From contig SFDP01000009.1 in NCBI GenBank assembly GCA_004558185.1, positions 14,143 to 78,142 on the forward strand: a stretch of 64,000 nt of DNA. Direction: 5' to 3'. The position numbers and the translations under genes are program-made. Source of the stretch: Lachnospiraceae bacterium. GTDB taxonomy: Bacteria; Bacillota; Clostridia; Lachnospirales; Lachnospiraceae. Every line of letters starts with the position of its first letter. The stretch's first letter is position 1. The notes beneath the pieces were generated by a model. The model saw only the letters and a program-made list of their open reading frames with translations, had not been told where the DNA came from and did no database searches. Of the stretch, positions 24,791-33,041 are shown piece after piece.

Positions 24791-25657
24791 AAATACGAAG
24801 GAAGCGTTTATCGGCCGCCCAGTGAGGCTCGCAGCCTGATTATTCAGGCGACCATTGGCTGCGCTCACAATACCTGTGTGTTCTGCAGTATGTACAGAGC
24901 AAAGGACTTCAGGGTACGTCAGATGGAGGAGATTAAAAGGGATATTCTGGAGGGAGCCGGAGCATATGGAAAGAGAGTGGAGAAGATCTTTCTGGCAGAT
25001 GGAGATGCTCTCTGTATCCCTACAGAAGAGATGCTGGAAATTCTTGAATTCATTCGGGAGAAAATGCCCTGGATTCATCAGATTTCTTCCTATGCCACAA
25101 CACAGGACCTTTTAGAAAAGGGAGAAGAGGAATTGAAGGCTATTCGTGAGGCAGGATTGGCACTTTTGTATATCGGTGCTGAATCAGGGGATGATGTAGT
25201 GCTCCATCGCATGGCCAAGGGGGTAACTGCAGACCAGATAGGAGAAGCGGGGGTGAAGGCAAAAGAGGCCGGATTTAAAACCTCGGTTACTCTGATTTCA
25301 GGGCTGGGCAGTCAGGAAAGAAAAGCAGAGCACGCCATTGAATCTGCTCGTCTGATTAGCCGTATGCGTCCTGATTATCTGGGATTTTTGACATTGATGC
25401 TGGACGAACCTGCGCCCATCTGCCGATTGGTAGAAAGGGGAGAGTTTTCCCTGCTTACACCTCATGAGGTCATGGAGGAAATGGAACTGTTTCTTTCTCA
25501 TGTGGATTCTGAGGGAACCATTTTCAGAGCCAACCATGCTTCTAACTATGTCAATCTGAGAGGTAATCTCAATGAAGACAGGGCTGCTCTATTGGACAGG
25601 GTTCGCAGAGCCAAGAGACAAATGGACTATAAGGAGGAGTATTTTCGGGGATTATAA
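24788..25657 (+). CDS. Radical SAM protein (Elp3/HemN-like)
   Basis: 289 residues. The [4Fe-4S] motif is CAHNTCVFC (C-x4-C-x2-C) near residue 28, followed by the aromatic Tyr typical of the HNxCxFCxMY radical SAM group. Further markers are FLADGDAL, SYATTQDLLEKG, LLYIGAESGDD and KTSVTLISGLGSQE. Reaction unknown. The start is set by GAGAGG inside leader-repeat copy 2, and the upstream in-frame ATG (24776) touches that SD. It stands alone between the HAD gene and the B6 genes. Confidence 0.85.
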   Translation: MKYEGSVYRPPSEARSLIIQATIGCAHNTCVFCSMYRAKDFRVRQMEEIKRDILEGAGAYGKRVEKIFLADGDALCIPTEEMLEILEFIREKMPWIHQISSYATTQDLLEKGEEELKAIREAGLALLYIGAESGDDVVLHRMAKGVTADQIGEAGVKAKEAGFKTSVTLISGLGSQERKAEHAIESARLISRMRPDYLGFLTLMLDEPAPICRLVERGEFSLLTPHEVMEEMELFLSHVDSEGTIFRANHASNYVNLRGNLNEDRAALLDRVRRAKRQMDYKEEYFRGL

Positions 25658-25739
25658 ACTGGTATGGTTAAAAAGATAAAAACTGGATATTTCAATAGAA
25701 CCAAAATTGCTATAGAGTATACCTGTGTTCAATAACGGC

Positions 25740-25778
25740 ATGAGGATTGGAGTGCAAACGCTTCGGAATGAGGATTGG
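25740..25778 (+). repeat. Duplicated ribosome-binding segment
   Basis: ATGAGGATTGG occurs at 25740-25750 and 25768-25778, 28 bp apart, and only the second is followed by the true start of the kinase. It looks like a local tandem duplication of the initiation region. Confidence 0.6.
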
Positions 25779-25779
25779 T

Positions 25780-26634
25780 ATGGAAAGAATTGCGTTGATT
25801 AATGATTTATCCGGTTTTGGAAAGTGTTCTTTGACTGCGGCAATTCCGGTGATTTCGGTCATGGGAATGCAGGCCTGCCCGCTGCCGACTGCTGTGTTGT
25901 CGGCTCAGACGGGCTTTGCAGAATATTTCTGTGATGACTATACCGACCGGATGGATGAGTTTACCAGACAGTGGAAGAATATGGGAGTTTCTTTTGATGG
26001 TATTTATTCCGGCTATCTTGCAGGGGCAGGACAGGTGGAAAAGGTACTGCTTTTTCTTGAGCAGTTTAAACGGCAGGATACCCTGTATTTGGCAGATCCG
26101 GTGATGGGAGACAACGGTAAGACCATTCGTATTTTTAATGATGGGCTGCTGCGGGAGATGAAGGAATTGACCCGACAGGCCAATGTGATTACTCCCAATT
26201 TGACAGAAGCCTGTCTTTTGGCCGATGAGGATTATGAAAGTCTGACGTCATACAGCCGGAGGGAGGATTATCTGGAACGGATTCGGGACATGGGAGAAAG
26301 GCTGATCGCAAGGGCAAGGGAGAAGCAGCAGGTCATTGTGACCGGGATACTGCGCCAACAGGATGATCGGCAGATGATTGGTAATCTTGCCATTTCTGAG
26401 AAGGAAACCTCTTATGTGGAAACTCTTTATACGGGCAAAAGCTTCTCCGGCACAGGCGATTTATTTTCCTCAGTCGTTTGTGGCTGCATGGTAAAGAAAA
26501 TGGCGGTTAAAGAGGCTATGGAGAAGGCTGTTGATTTTTTGCAGAACGCCATTGAAGAGGCTTCAAAGGAGCATATTCCCACTAATCATGGCGTGCATTT
26601 TGAACACTATTTATCTCGGCTTTTGCTGCCTTAA
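25780..26634 (+). CDS. pdxY: Pyridoxal/pyridoxamine kinase (PdxY/PdxK-like)
   Basis: 284 residues of the ribokinase-like vitamin kinase family. N-terminal INDLSGFGKCSLTAAIPV, substrate loop PLPTAVLSAQTGFAEYF, LADPVMGDNGK, ITPNLTEACLLADE and the C-terminal anion hole GTGDLFSSVVCG are the pyridoxal-kinase pattern. By family it phosphorylates B6 vitamers. The frame is open upstream (25747), but GAGGA at 25770-25774 points to 25780. An ECF S component follows 60 bp downstream, consistent with a B6 salvage unit. Confidence 0.85.
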   Translation: MERIALINDLSGFGKCSLTAAIPVISVMGMQACPLPTAVLSAQTGFAEYFCDDYTDRMDEFTRQWKNMGVSFDGIYSGYLAGAGQVEKVLLFLEQFKRQDTLYLADPVMGDNGKTIRIFNDGLLREMKELTRQANVITPNLTEACLLADEDYESLTSYSRREDYLERIRDMGERLIARAREKQQVIVTGILRQQDDRQMIGNLAISEKETSYVETLYTGKSFSGTGDLFSSVVCGCMVKKMAVKEAMEKAVDFLQNAIEEASKEHIPTNHGVHFEHYLSRLLLP

Positions 26635-26694
26635 CAGGAGACGGTGGGGAAGAGAAATCTACGAATCGAAAAGTGCTTCGAAATGGAGGTAAAC

Positions 26695-27246
26695 ATGAAA
26701 ACAGGGATAAAGGAAAATAAAATGGCAGAGGTAAAAGAGGGTGAAAAGCTAAAATATCTTACTACGGCAGGAATTATGGCAGCATTGATTACGCTGATGA
26801 CAGCCTATATCTGTCACGTGCCGGTGGGGACAAATGGAGGATATATCCATTTTGGAGATTCGCTGATCTATCTGGCAGCAGTCCTGCTTCCTACGCCCTA
26901 TGCACTGGGGGCAGCAGCAATTGGCGGCGGACTGGCAGATTTGCTGACAGCGCCTGTATGGGTACCGGCAACTATTGTCATAAAAATGTTGATAACCATA
27001 CCTTTTACCAACAGGTCTAAAAAAATTATTACCACTCGGAATGTGATTGCAACGGTGATCGCCTATTTTATTTCCGGTATTGGTTATTTTATTGCAGAAT
27101 ATATTCTTTTTGGGAGCTGGTCAGTATTTTTGGTATCCATGTCCCAAAGCTTGATACAGTCCGGAGGAAGCGCAGTTTTCTTTGTGATTTTTGGGCTTGC
27201 CTTGGATAAGGTACAGGCGAAGAACAGATTTTTTGGAGACTGGTGA
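26695..27246 (+). CDS. ECF-type transporter substrate-binding (S) component
   Basis: A 183-residue membrane protein with about five or six hydrophobic helices, short for a transporter. HFGDSLIYLAAVLLPTPYAL and AAIGGGLADLLTAPVWVPATIVIK are typical of ECF S components, which pair with a shared EcfAAT module not present in this window. The neighbouring pyridoxal kinase suggests a B6 vitamer as cargo. That is inference; the radical SAM protein downstream is an alternative partner. The ATG at 26695 follows the SD-embedded ATG at 26683. A TCGAA/TTCGA stem precedes the SD. Confidence 0.8.
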   Translation: MKTGIKENKMAEVKEGEKLKYLTTAGIMAALITLMTAYICHVPVGTNGGYIHFGDSLIYLAAVLLPTPYALGAAAIGGGLADLLTAPVWVPATIVIKMLITIPFTNRSKKIITTRNVIATVIAYFISGIGYFIAEYILFGSWSVFLVSMSQSLIQSGGSAVFFVIFGLALDKVQAKNRFFGDW

Positions 27247-27252
27247 TTATAT

Positions 27253-27849
27253 ATGGAAGAAATTATTTATACTTATCACGATCAGGTATATGCGAATATT
27301 ACCAATCAATGTAATTGCAATTGTGAGTTTTGTGTTCGCTCTTTGCATGATGGGGTGGGAGAGGCGACTAATTTGTGGATGAAAGCTGATCCAACTCTGG
27401 AGGAGATCAAAAATGCCATGGATGCCTTTGGCTTTTCCGGCTTTCAGGAACTGGTCTTCTGTGGTTATGGAGAGCCTACCTGTGCACTGGAAAATCTTAT
27501 TGCAGCAGCAGCTTATGCTAAGGAAAGATTTGGACTGACCACCCGATTAAATACGAATGGCCTGGCCAACCGTTATCACGGACGTAATGTGGTAGGTGAA
27601 CTGGCAAGGGTAATCGATAGGGTATCCATCAGTTTGAACGCACCTGATGCTGAACAATACCAGAGAATCGTCAGACCGATCCACGAAAATGCCTTCGCAG
27701 ATATGCTTAGTTTTGCGGATTTAGCCAGAGAGGCCTTTACCGATACTCAGCTTTCTGTCGTAGATGTTCTCTCCAAGGAGGAGATTGAGGCCTGCAGGCG
27801 GTTAGCAGACGAGCATGGGATTCCTCTGAGAATCAGAAGGTTTGCCTGA
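27253..27849 (+). CDS. Short radical SAM protein (TatD-linked type)
   Basis: 198 residues, small for the superfamily. The cluster motif is CNCNCEFC (C-x3-C-x2-C) near residue 18-25, followed by LVFCGYGEPTC, TRLNTNGLAN and VSISLNAPDAEQYQRIVRP. It lacks the C-terminal part of larger enzymes. It resembles the TatD-associated radical SAM group as I recall it, though no tatD lies here. It begins 6 bp after the ECF gene, so the two are surely co-translated. Confidence 0.8.
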   Translation: MEEIIYTYHDQVYANITNQCNCNCEFCVRSLHDGVGEATNLWMKADPTLEEIKNAMDAFGFSGFQELVFCGYGEPTCALENLIAAAAYAKERFGLTTRLNTNGLANRYHGRNVVGELARVIDRVSISLNAPDAEQYQRIVRPIHENAFADMLSFADLAREAFTDTQLSVVDVLSKEEIEACRRLADEHGIPLRIRRFA

Positions 27850-27856
27850 GAAAGTA

Positions 27857-27886
27857 TTGTGTGGGTGTACTGCTCCATGATATAAT
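27857..27886 (+). promoter_or_regulatory. Promoter of the amidase gene
   Basis: TTGTGT (27857-27862), an 18-bp spacer and TATAAT (27881-27886), about 40 bp before the ATG. Confidence 0.6.
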
Positions 27887-27925
27887 TACCCTATGAGGTA
27901 TTACAAAGGATAAGGGGATGTACGA

Positions 27926-28645
27926 ATGGGGAGGAGGAGAAGTATCCTGCTGATTGGCACAGTGTCGGCAATATTGCTGGGAATAATCTGCTTACCAGGA
28001 AGAGAGGTTCATGCAAGAGGTGCACGCCCACTGGTCAGAAGCGTGACAGGGGGAGCGACACCGATAAGAATACAGACGGATATTACAGGAATCATGGAGA
28101 AGGTGATAGCCGACAGGCCGGCTATCGTGGTAGTTGATGCAGGACATGGGGGGAATCAGCCGGGCTGTGTCGTAGGTAGGGTCATGGAGAAGGATATCAA
28201 TCTGTCCATTTCGCTGGCACTGAAGGAAGAACTGGAGAACAGGGGAATAAGAGTGATTCTGACCAGGAAAGATGATGCAGATGTAAGGCTGGCGGATAGA
28301 ACGATTCATGCCAAGCCGTTGTTTGCGGATTATTTTGTCAGTATTCACTGTAATGCCTATGATGAGGACAGGAGTATTCGAGGGTTTCAATGTTTTTACT
28401 ATCAGTCGGAAATGGGGAAAAAGTTATCGGATGAGATTACCGAGCTGGTAAGCAAAAAAATTAAAATACGAAGGGCTGAGGAGGTGGGTTTCCAGGTATT
28501 GAGGGAATCGATCATACCGGCCACCCTGATTGAAGTAGGCTATCTGACTAATTACAGAGAGAGAGCATCACTGATTACGAGGGACTATCAAAGGCAAATG
28601 GCATCTGTGATTGCAGAAGGAATCAATAGGGTATTACAGAGCTGA
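27926..28645 (+). CDS. N-acetylmuramoyl-L-alanine amidase (Amidase_3)
   Basis: 239 residues with an N-terminal signal peptide or anchor (RRRSILLIGTVSAILLGIICL). The zinc amidase domain has IVVVDAGHGGNQPG (His ligand), KDINLSISLALKEEL (Glu ligand), FADYFVSIHCNAYDE (second His) and TLIEVGYLTNYRE (catalytic Glu). It cleaves the amide between MurNAc and L-Ala in peptidoglycan outside the membrane. It has its own promoter; the LysR gene follows within 24 bp. Confidence 0.92.
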   Translation: MGRRRSILLIGTVSAILLGIICLPGREVHARGARPLVRSVTGGATPIRIQTDITGIMEKVIADRPAIVVVDAGHGGNQPGCVVGRVMEKDINLSISLALKEELENRGIRVILTRKDDADVRLADRTIHAKPLFADYFVSIHCNAYDEDRSIRGFQCFYYQSEMGKKLSDEITELVSKKIKIRRAEEVGFQVLRESIIPATLIEVGYLTNYRERASLITRDYQRQMASVIAEGINRVLQS

Positions 28646-28668
28646 AGTACATAGTTGGAGGAATACTC

Positions 28669-29577
28669 ATGACCCTGCAGCAGTTGAAATATGCCGTAAC
28701 CATTGCAGATTGCAAGTCAATTAACAAAGCGGCCACGGAATTATATATTACACAGCCGAGTCTTTCCAATACCATCAAGGATTTGGAGGAAGAGATACAT
28801 CTTAAGCTTTTCCAGCGCTCTAACAGAGGAATTATCATTACTCCGGAAGGTGAGGAATTTTTGGGCTATGCCAGACAGATGCTGGATCATTACCGCCTGA
28901 TCGAAGAAAGGTTCGTGGATAATGTTGCCTTTAAGAAGAAGTTCAGTGTTTCCACCCAGCATTATACCTTTGCAGTGGAGGCTTTTATTGAGCTGGCAAG
29001 GAAATTTGGCATGGAGGAGTATGAATTTGCCATTCATGAGACGAAAACCAAAGAGGTGATTGACAATGTACGAACCCATAAGAGCGAGCTTGGAATTCTG
29101 TACCAGAATGAGTTTAATGAGAGATTTATCTCCAAAATTCTGCGGGATAATGAGTTGGAATTCATTCATCTTTTTGACTGTGCGATTTATGTTTATCTGG
29201 CAAAGGACAATCCTCTGGCACAAAAGGCCAGAGTGGATATGGAGGAACTGCAGCAGTATCCTTGTTTGAGCTTTGAGCAGGGAGACAGCAACTCCTTCTA
29301 TTTTGCGGAGGAGGTTTTGAGCACTGCAGATTATCGTCAAATCATCAAGGTGGATGATCGCTCCACCATGCTGAATCTGATGAAGGGTCTGAAGGGCTAT
29401 ACTCTCTGTTCGGGAATTATCTGCCAAAAGCTGAATGGAGAAGAATACACGGCAGTTCCCTTAAATACTACGGAAACGATGGCCATAGGTTATATCAAAC
29501 AGAAGAAAAGACCTTTAAGCCACCTGGGACAGTCCTATGTGAAGGAACTGCTGAAGTATAGGGATAAGGTATTATGA
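28669..29577 (+). CDS. LysR-family transcriptional regulator
   Basis: 302 residues with the N-terminal winged HTH (MTLQQLKYAVTIADCKSINKAATELYITQPSLSNTIKDLEEEI) and a LysR substrate-binding domain. CysB/MetR-type effectors are possible but not assignable. Strong SD GGAGGAATACTC. No divergent partner gene is present, which is unusual for LysR regulators; its target is not evident. Confidence 0.9.
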   Translation: MTLQQLKYAVTIADCKSINKAATELYITQPSLSNTIKDLEEEIHLKLFQRSNRGIIITPEGEEFLGYARQMLDHYRLIEERFVDNVAFKKKFSVSTQHYTFAVEAFIELARKFGMEEYEFAIHETKTKEVIDNVRTHKSELGILYQNEFNERFISKILRDNELEFIHLFDCAIYVYLAKDNPLAQKARVDMEELQQYPCLSFEQGDSNSFYFAEEVLSTADYRQIIKVDDRSTMLNLMKGLKGYTLCSGIICQKLNGEEYTAVPLNTTETMAIGYIKQKKRPLSHLGQSYVKELLKYRDKVL

Positions 29578-29600
29578 ATAACAAAGTGTGGCAATCCGGG

Positions 29601-30284
29601 TCATAGCAGACATCTGGTCAGAGCTTCTTTTGACAGAATTTTAAAGGAGTTCTGATAGTAATCGATCATGCCCAGCTCCTTCATACGCCCCAGCTCCCGG
29701 CACATAGAGGAACGGGATACATTCAGGTATTCAGCCAGTTCATTGCGATTAGGAATAATCGTAAAGGATTGGCTGTTTTGTTTGTCTGCCTCATAAAGCA
29801 GGTAGGTAGCCAGCTTCTCCCGCATACCTTTTAATGCCAGCAGCTCAATTTTTCGGTTCAAAATTCTGTTCTTTTCTCCCAGCAGCATCAGCATATTATG
29901 GATAATCTGGTGATGAAAGCCGCAGGAATGTTCGCAGGCTCGTATAATCCTGGTAAAAGGAAGGAAAAGAATATCGGAGTTCTCCCTGGCTCTTACTGTT
30001 ACCGGAGACAGACGCATTTTGGTACAGACGATTCCTTCTCCGAAAAGCTGCCCGGGACCCACAAAATCCAGAATATGCTTAATTCCTGCCGGATTTTCCT
30101 TGACAAGTTCCAGCGAGCCGGAGAGGACAATGCCAAGGTGGTTTACCTGTTCATCAGCCAACCATAGATATTCTCCGGTAAGGATGGACTTTTTTCTGGC
30201 TTCGATACAGGTCAAAAGATGGGGCAGGTCGTTAGGGCTAATGGAAACGAAAAGTACACATTTTTCTAAAATTGAATAATCCAT
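29601..30284 (-). CDS. Crp/Fnr-family regulator, probable HcpR (nitrosative stress)
   Basis: 227 residues. An N-terminal cyclic-nucleotide-like beta-roll (VNHLGIVLSGSLELVKENPAGIKHILDFVGPGQLFGEG) and a C-terminal Crp HTH (IPNRNELAEYLNVSRSSMCRELGRMKELGMI). It lacks an Fnr-type N-terminal Cys cluster. Divergent from hcp with an FNR-like palindrome between them, the arrangement known for HcpR, which responds to nitric oxide and activates hcp. The HcpR name rests on context. The start is moderately supported (AGGGGG about 10 bp upstream). Confidence 0.82.
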   Translation of the reverse strand: MDYSILEKCVLFVSISPNDLPHLLTCIEARKKSILTGEYLWLADEQVNHLGIVLSGSLELVKENPAGIKHILDFVGPGQLFGEGIVCTKMRLSPVTVRARENSDILFLPFTRIIRACEHSCGFHHQIIHNMLMLLGEKNRILNRKIELLALKGMREKLATYLLYEADKQNSQSFTIIPNRNELAEYLNVSRSSMCRELGRMKELGMIDYYQNSFKILSKEALTRCLL

Positions 30285-30321
30285 TGAGGAAAACCCCCTT
30301 TTTAATCAATAATTTTCAAAA

Positions 30322-30363
30322 TGTTGCTGTAGCAACAATAATATATTTTCAGTTTAGTATAAT
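30322..30363 (+). promoter_or_regulatory. hcp promoter with Crp/Fnr-type operator
   Basis: TGTTGC-TGTA-GCAACA (30322-30337) is a perfect 6+4+6 palindrome of FNR/HcpR geometry. A -10 TATAAT (30358-30363) puts +1 near 30370, so the operator centre is at about -41, the class II activator position. No good -35 is present, as expected for an activated promoter. Confidence 0.72.
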
Positions 30364-30393
30364 GCAAAGAGAAAGGCAAATAGAAAATTCGTT

Positions 30394-30492
30394 GCTGTTC
30401 AGCAGGCTTTATTCGGTAAAGGTATTTAACACAGAATCTGTTGCCTAAGCTAAAATGGATTTTGGCTCACATCGGTGAAGGCACTGAACAGC
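30394..30492 (+). ncRNA. Candidate structured 5' leader of hcp
   Basis: A 9-bp outer stem GCTGTTCAG/CTGAACAGC (30394-30402 with 30484-30492) encloses CTTTA-ttcgg-TAAAG (30407-30421), ACAG/CTGT (30431-30441) and an 8-bp hairpin AGCTAAAA/TTTTGGCT (30448-30467). GCCT at 30443 can pair with AGGC at 30404 or with AGGC at 30479, giving two alternative folds. No known riboswitch class is recognised. Confidence 0.45.
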
Positions 30493-30532
30493 TACAGAAA
30501 TTATTTTTTAATGTATGGAGGATAAGAACCGT

Positions 30533-32170
30533 ATGGAAAAGAAAATGTTTTGCTATCAGTGTCAGGAAACCGCAGGCTGTACAGGCTGCACCGTAACAGG
30601 GGTTTGTGGAAAGGGGCCGGAACTGGCGGCTTTACAGGACCTGCTGGTGTATGCCACCAAGGGCTTAAGTGAGGTGACTACTGCCTTAAGAAAGCAGGGA
30701 GAAGGTATTTCGGAGGAATTGAATGCTTACATCGTATTCAACCTGTTTACGACAATAACCAATGCCAATTTTGATGATGAGATTTTTTATCTGAGAATTG
30801 CTGAAACCCTGAAGAAAAAAGAAGAACTTTTGAACAGGCTTTCCGATAAGAATGGGCTTCATGAGGCTGCATTATGGAATGCGGCTACCAGAGAGGAAAT
30901 TAAAGCACAGGCAGATAAGGCCGGTGTTTTGGCAACCGAGAATGAGGATGTAAGAAGTCTGAGAGAACTGATTATCTATGGAGTAAAGGGGCTGTGTGCA
31001 TACCTTAAACACGCATGGGAGTTGGGAAAAACCGATGCAGAGGTTGATGCCTTTTTACAGCGTGCATTGGCAGCAACCCTGGATGATAATCTGACAGTGG
31101 ATGAATTGGTAGCCCTGGCTATGGAAACAGGAAAATTCGGTGTAGAAGGAATGGCTTTACTGGACAGAGCTAACACGGAAGCGTATGGGCACCCGGAAAT
31201 CACCAAAGTGAATATTGGTGTGGGCAACAATCCGGGAATTCTGGTTTCCGGCCATGATTTACGGGATTTGGAGCAGCTTTTGGAGCAGACTCAGGGTACC
31301 GGCGTTGATGTATATACCCATTCGGAGATGCTGCCTGCACACTATTATCCTGCCTTTAAAAAATACAGTAACTTTATCGGCAACTATGGAAATGCCTGGT
31401 GGCAGCAGAAGGAAGAATTTGAGCGTTTTCAAGGGCCGATTTTGATGACTACCAACTGTATTGTACCGCCTAAGGCTTCTTACCAGGATAAGTTGTTTAC
31501 CACGGGAGCAGCAGGCTTTACAGGTTGTAAGCATATTGAACGGGATGAAAATGGTCACAAGGATTTTGGACCTATTATTGAACTGGCCAAAAGCTGTCCT
31601 CCTCCTGTACAATTGGAGGAAGGAGAGATTATAGGTGGATTTGCCCATAATCAAGTGTTGGCTCTGGCAGATAAAATTGTAGAGGCAGTAAAAACAGGGG
31701 CAATAAAGAAATTTTTCGTGATGGCAGGCTGCGACGGTCGCCATAAAACCAGAAGCTATTATACGGATTTTGCAAAGGCATTACCTGAAAATACGGTGAT
31801 ATTAACAGCAGGCTGTGCAAAATACAAATATAATAAGCTGGATCTGGGAGATATTGGCGGTATTCCCCGGGTACTGGATGCAGGACAGTGCAACGACTGC
31901 TATTCCTTAGCCGTAATTGCCCTGAAGCTAAAGGAGGCATTCGGTCTGGAGGATATCAATGACCTTCCTATTGCTTTTAATGTTGCCTGGTATGAACAAA
32001 AGGCTGTAATTGTCCTTCTGTCTCTGTTATACTTAGGAGTGAAAAATATTCATTTAGGTCCCACTCTTCCGGCTTTCCTTTCACCGGCAGTAGCTAAGGT
32101 GCTGGTAGATAGCTTTGGTATTGCCGGTATGGGAACCGTAGAGGAGGACTTGGAGTTGTTTTTGGCCTAG
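30533..32170 (+). CDS. hcp: Hydroxylamine reductase (hybrid cluster protein)
   Basis: 545 residues, class I length. The N-terminal cluster ligands are Cys7, Cys10, Cys19 and Cys25 (CYQCQETAGCTGCTVTGVC). Hybrid-cluster ligands lie in AYGHPEITKVN, YTHSEMLPAHYYP, TTNCIVPP, TTGAAGFTGCKHI, AGCDGRHKTRSYYTD, LTAGCAKYKYN and DAGQCNDCYS. Hcp reduces NO or hydroxylamine and is central to nitrosative stress defence in anaerobes. The ATG at 30515 overlaps GGAGG, so the ATG at 30533 is chosen. Followed 61 bp later by a hemerythrin gene, probably co-transcribed. Confidence 0.96.
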   Translation: MEKKMFCYQCQETAGCTGCTVTGVCGKGPELAALQDLLVYATKGLSEVTTALRKQGEGISEELNAYIVFNLFTTITNANFDDEIFYLRIAETLKKKEELLNRLSDKNGLHEAALWNAATREEIKAQADKAGVLATENEDVRSLRELIIYGVKGLCAYLKHAWELGKTDAEVDAFLQRALAATLDDNLTVDELVALAMETGKFGVEGMALLDRANTEAYGHPEITKVNIGVGNNPGILVSGHDLRDLEQLLEQTQGTGVDVYTHSEMLPAHYYPAFKKYSNFIGNYGNAWWQQKEEFERFQGPILMTTNCIVPPKASYQDKLFTTGAAGFTGCKHIERDENGHKDFGPIIELAKSCPPPVQLEEGEIIGGFAHNQVLALADKIVEAVKTGAIKKFFVMAGCDGRHKTRSYYTDFAKALPENTVILTAGCAKYKYNKLDLGDIGGIPRVLDAGQCNDCYSLAVIALKLKEAFGLEDINDLPIAFNVAWYEQKAVIVLLSLLYLGVKNIHLGPTLPAFLSPAVAKVLVDSFGIAGMGTVEEDLELFLA

Positions 32171-32231
32171 TCTAACGGTTTCAAATTGACCACCATATCA
32201 CTTGTCTATTTTCTTTGAATGGGAGGTAAGG

Positions 32232-32780
32232 ATGTACGGAATTGATATTTTATATGCTGAGCATGAGCAGGTAGTGCGTTTTACGGATTATCTCAGAAAG
32301 CTGTGCGGCAAGATGCTGGAAGGAAAAAGCCCTGATCGGGAAGCTCTGTTGCAATGTGTAGACTTTATGAAAAATTATGCGGATGAGCATCATCACGGAA
32401 AGGAAGAGGCCATTCTGTTTACCGTTATGCTGGAAAAGCTGGGGCCTGTGGCGCATAAGATGATCAACACCGGAATGCTGGTGGAGCATAATCTGGGAAG
32501 GTATCATGTACAGTCTCTGGAGGAGGCGGTAAATGCCCTCAGTAAGGAGCCTACGATGGAGGAAAAGCTGAATGTGGTTACCCATGCCTTGTCCTATGCG
32601 GATCTGCTGAGAAGGCATGCAGAAAAAGAAAATAATGTACTTTTTCCCTTTGCGGCCAGGTCTCTATCTGCGGAGGATTTGGAAAAAATTGATGAGGCAA
32701 GTAAGGTGTACGAAGAAGAAGGAAAGAAAAAAGGAATGAGCCGATACGTGGAATGGCTTATGCAGGTATACCCAAAGTAG
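32232..32780 (+). CDS. Hemerythrin-domain protein
   Basis: 182 residues, a four-helix bundle carrying a di-iron site. Probable ligands are His in YAEHEQV, HHHGKEEAILF (the H...E pair), LVEHNLGRYH and RHAEKENNVLFP. Bacterial hemerythrin-like proteins bind O2 or NO, and some help repair Fe-S clusters. The position behind hcp suggests a role in NO/O2 handling. The start at 32232 follows GGGAGG; the frame extends 10 codons upstream without an SD. Confidence 0.9.
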   Translation: MYGIDILYAEHEQVVRFTDYLRKLCGKMLEGKSPDREALLQCVDFMKNYADEHHHGKEEAILFTVMLEKLGPVAHKMINTGMLVEHNLGRYHVQSLEEAVNALSKEPTMEEKLNVVTHALSYADLLRRHAEKENNVLFPFAARSLSAEDLEKIDEASKVYEEEGKKKGMSRYVEWLMQVYPK

Positions 32781-32846
32781 AGCAGAGGAATCGAAATGTG
32801 GCTTGAAACCCTGAGAAATATGGTGTAATATAGGAATACAAGTTCA

Positions 32847-32887
32847 TAGCTTGTTATAGGTTGAAACTATAACAAGCTATTTCTTTT
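32847..32887 (+). terminator. Terminator of the hcp-hemerythrin unit
   Basis: A perfect 13-bp stem TAGCTTGTTATAG/CTATAACAAGCTA (32847-32859 with 32867-32879) followed by a T-rich tail. Confidence 0.9.
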
Positions 32888-32893
32888 GTGTAT

Positions 32894-32960
32894 TAGCTTT
32901 TTTTCTTAAACTATACTATAATCTAAATATGGCGAAAACAACCTACTATGTTGGTGGGTT
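32894..32960 (+). promoter_or_regulatory. metNIQ promoter and leader hairpin
   Basis: TATAAT at 32917-32922 with a poor -35 near 32894. A small hairpin AACCTAC/GTGGGTT (about 32940-32960) lies in the leader. The region 32923-33041 has none of the conserved SAM-I (S-box) riboswitch elements that often control this transporter. Confidence 0.45.
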
Positions 32961-33041
32961 GACCAAACCTGTAACGGAGTACATTGCCAGCAAAAGAAGG
33001 CTTTGAGGAGCAGGGGCGGCGCTTGGAGAGGAAGGAAAATA

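Noticed and set aside
30322..30337. Sixth copy of the hairpin-RBS leader repeat
   Set aside because: TGTTGC-TGTA-GCAACA superficially resembles the CTGCT hairpin, but it lacks the flanking words and SD and sits at the activator position of hcp, so it is better explained as a Crp/Fnr operator.
32923..33041. SAM riboswitch expected before metNIQ
   Set aside because: The conserved S-box core sequences and terminator are absent; only a small hairpin is seen.
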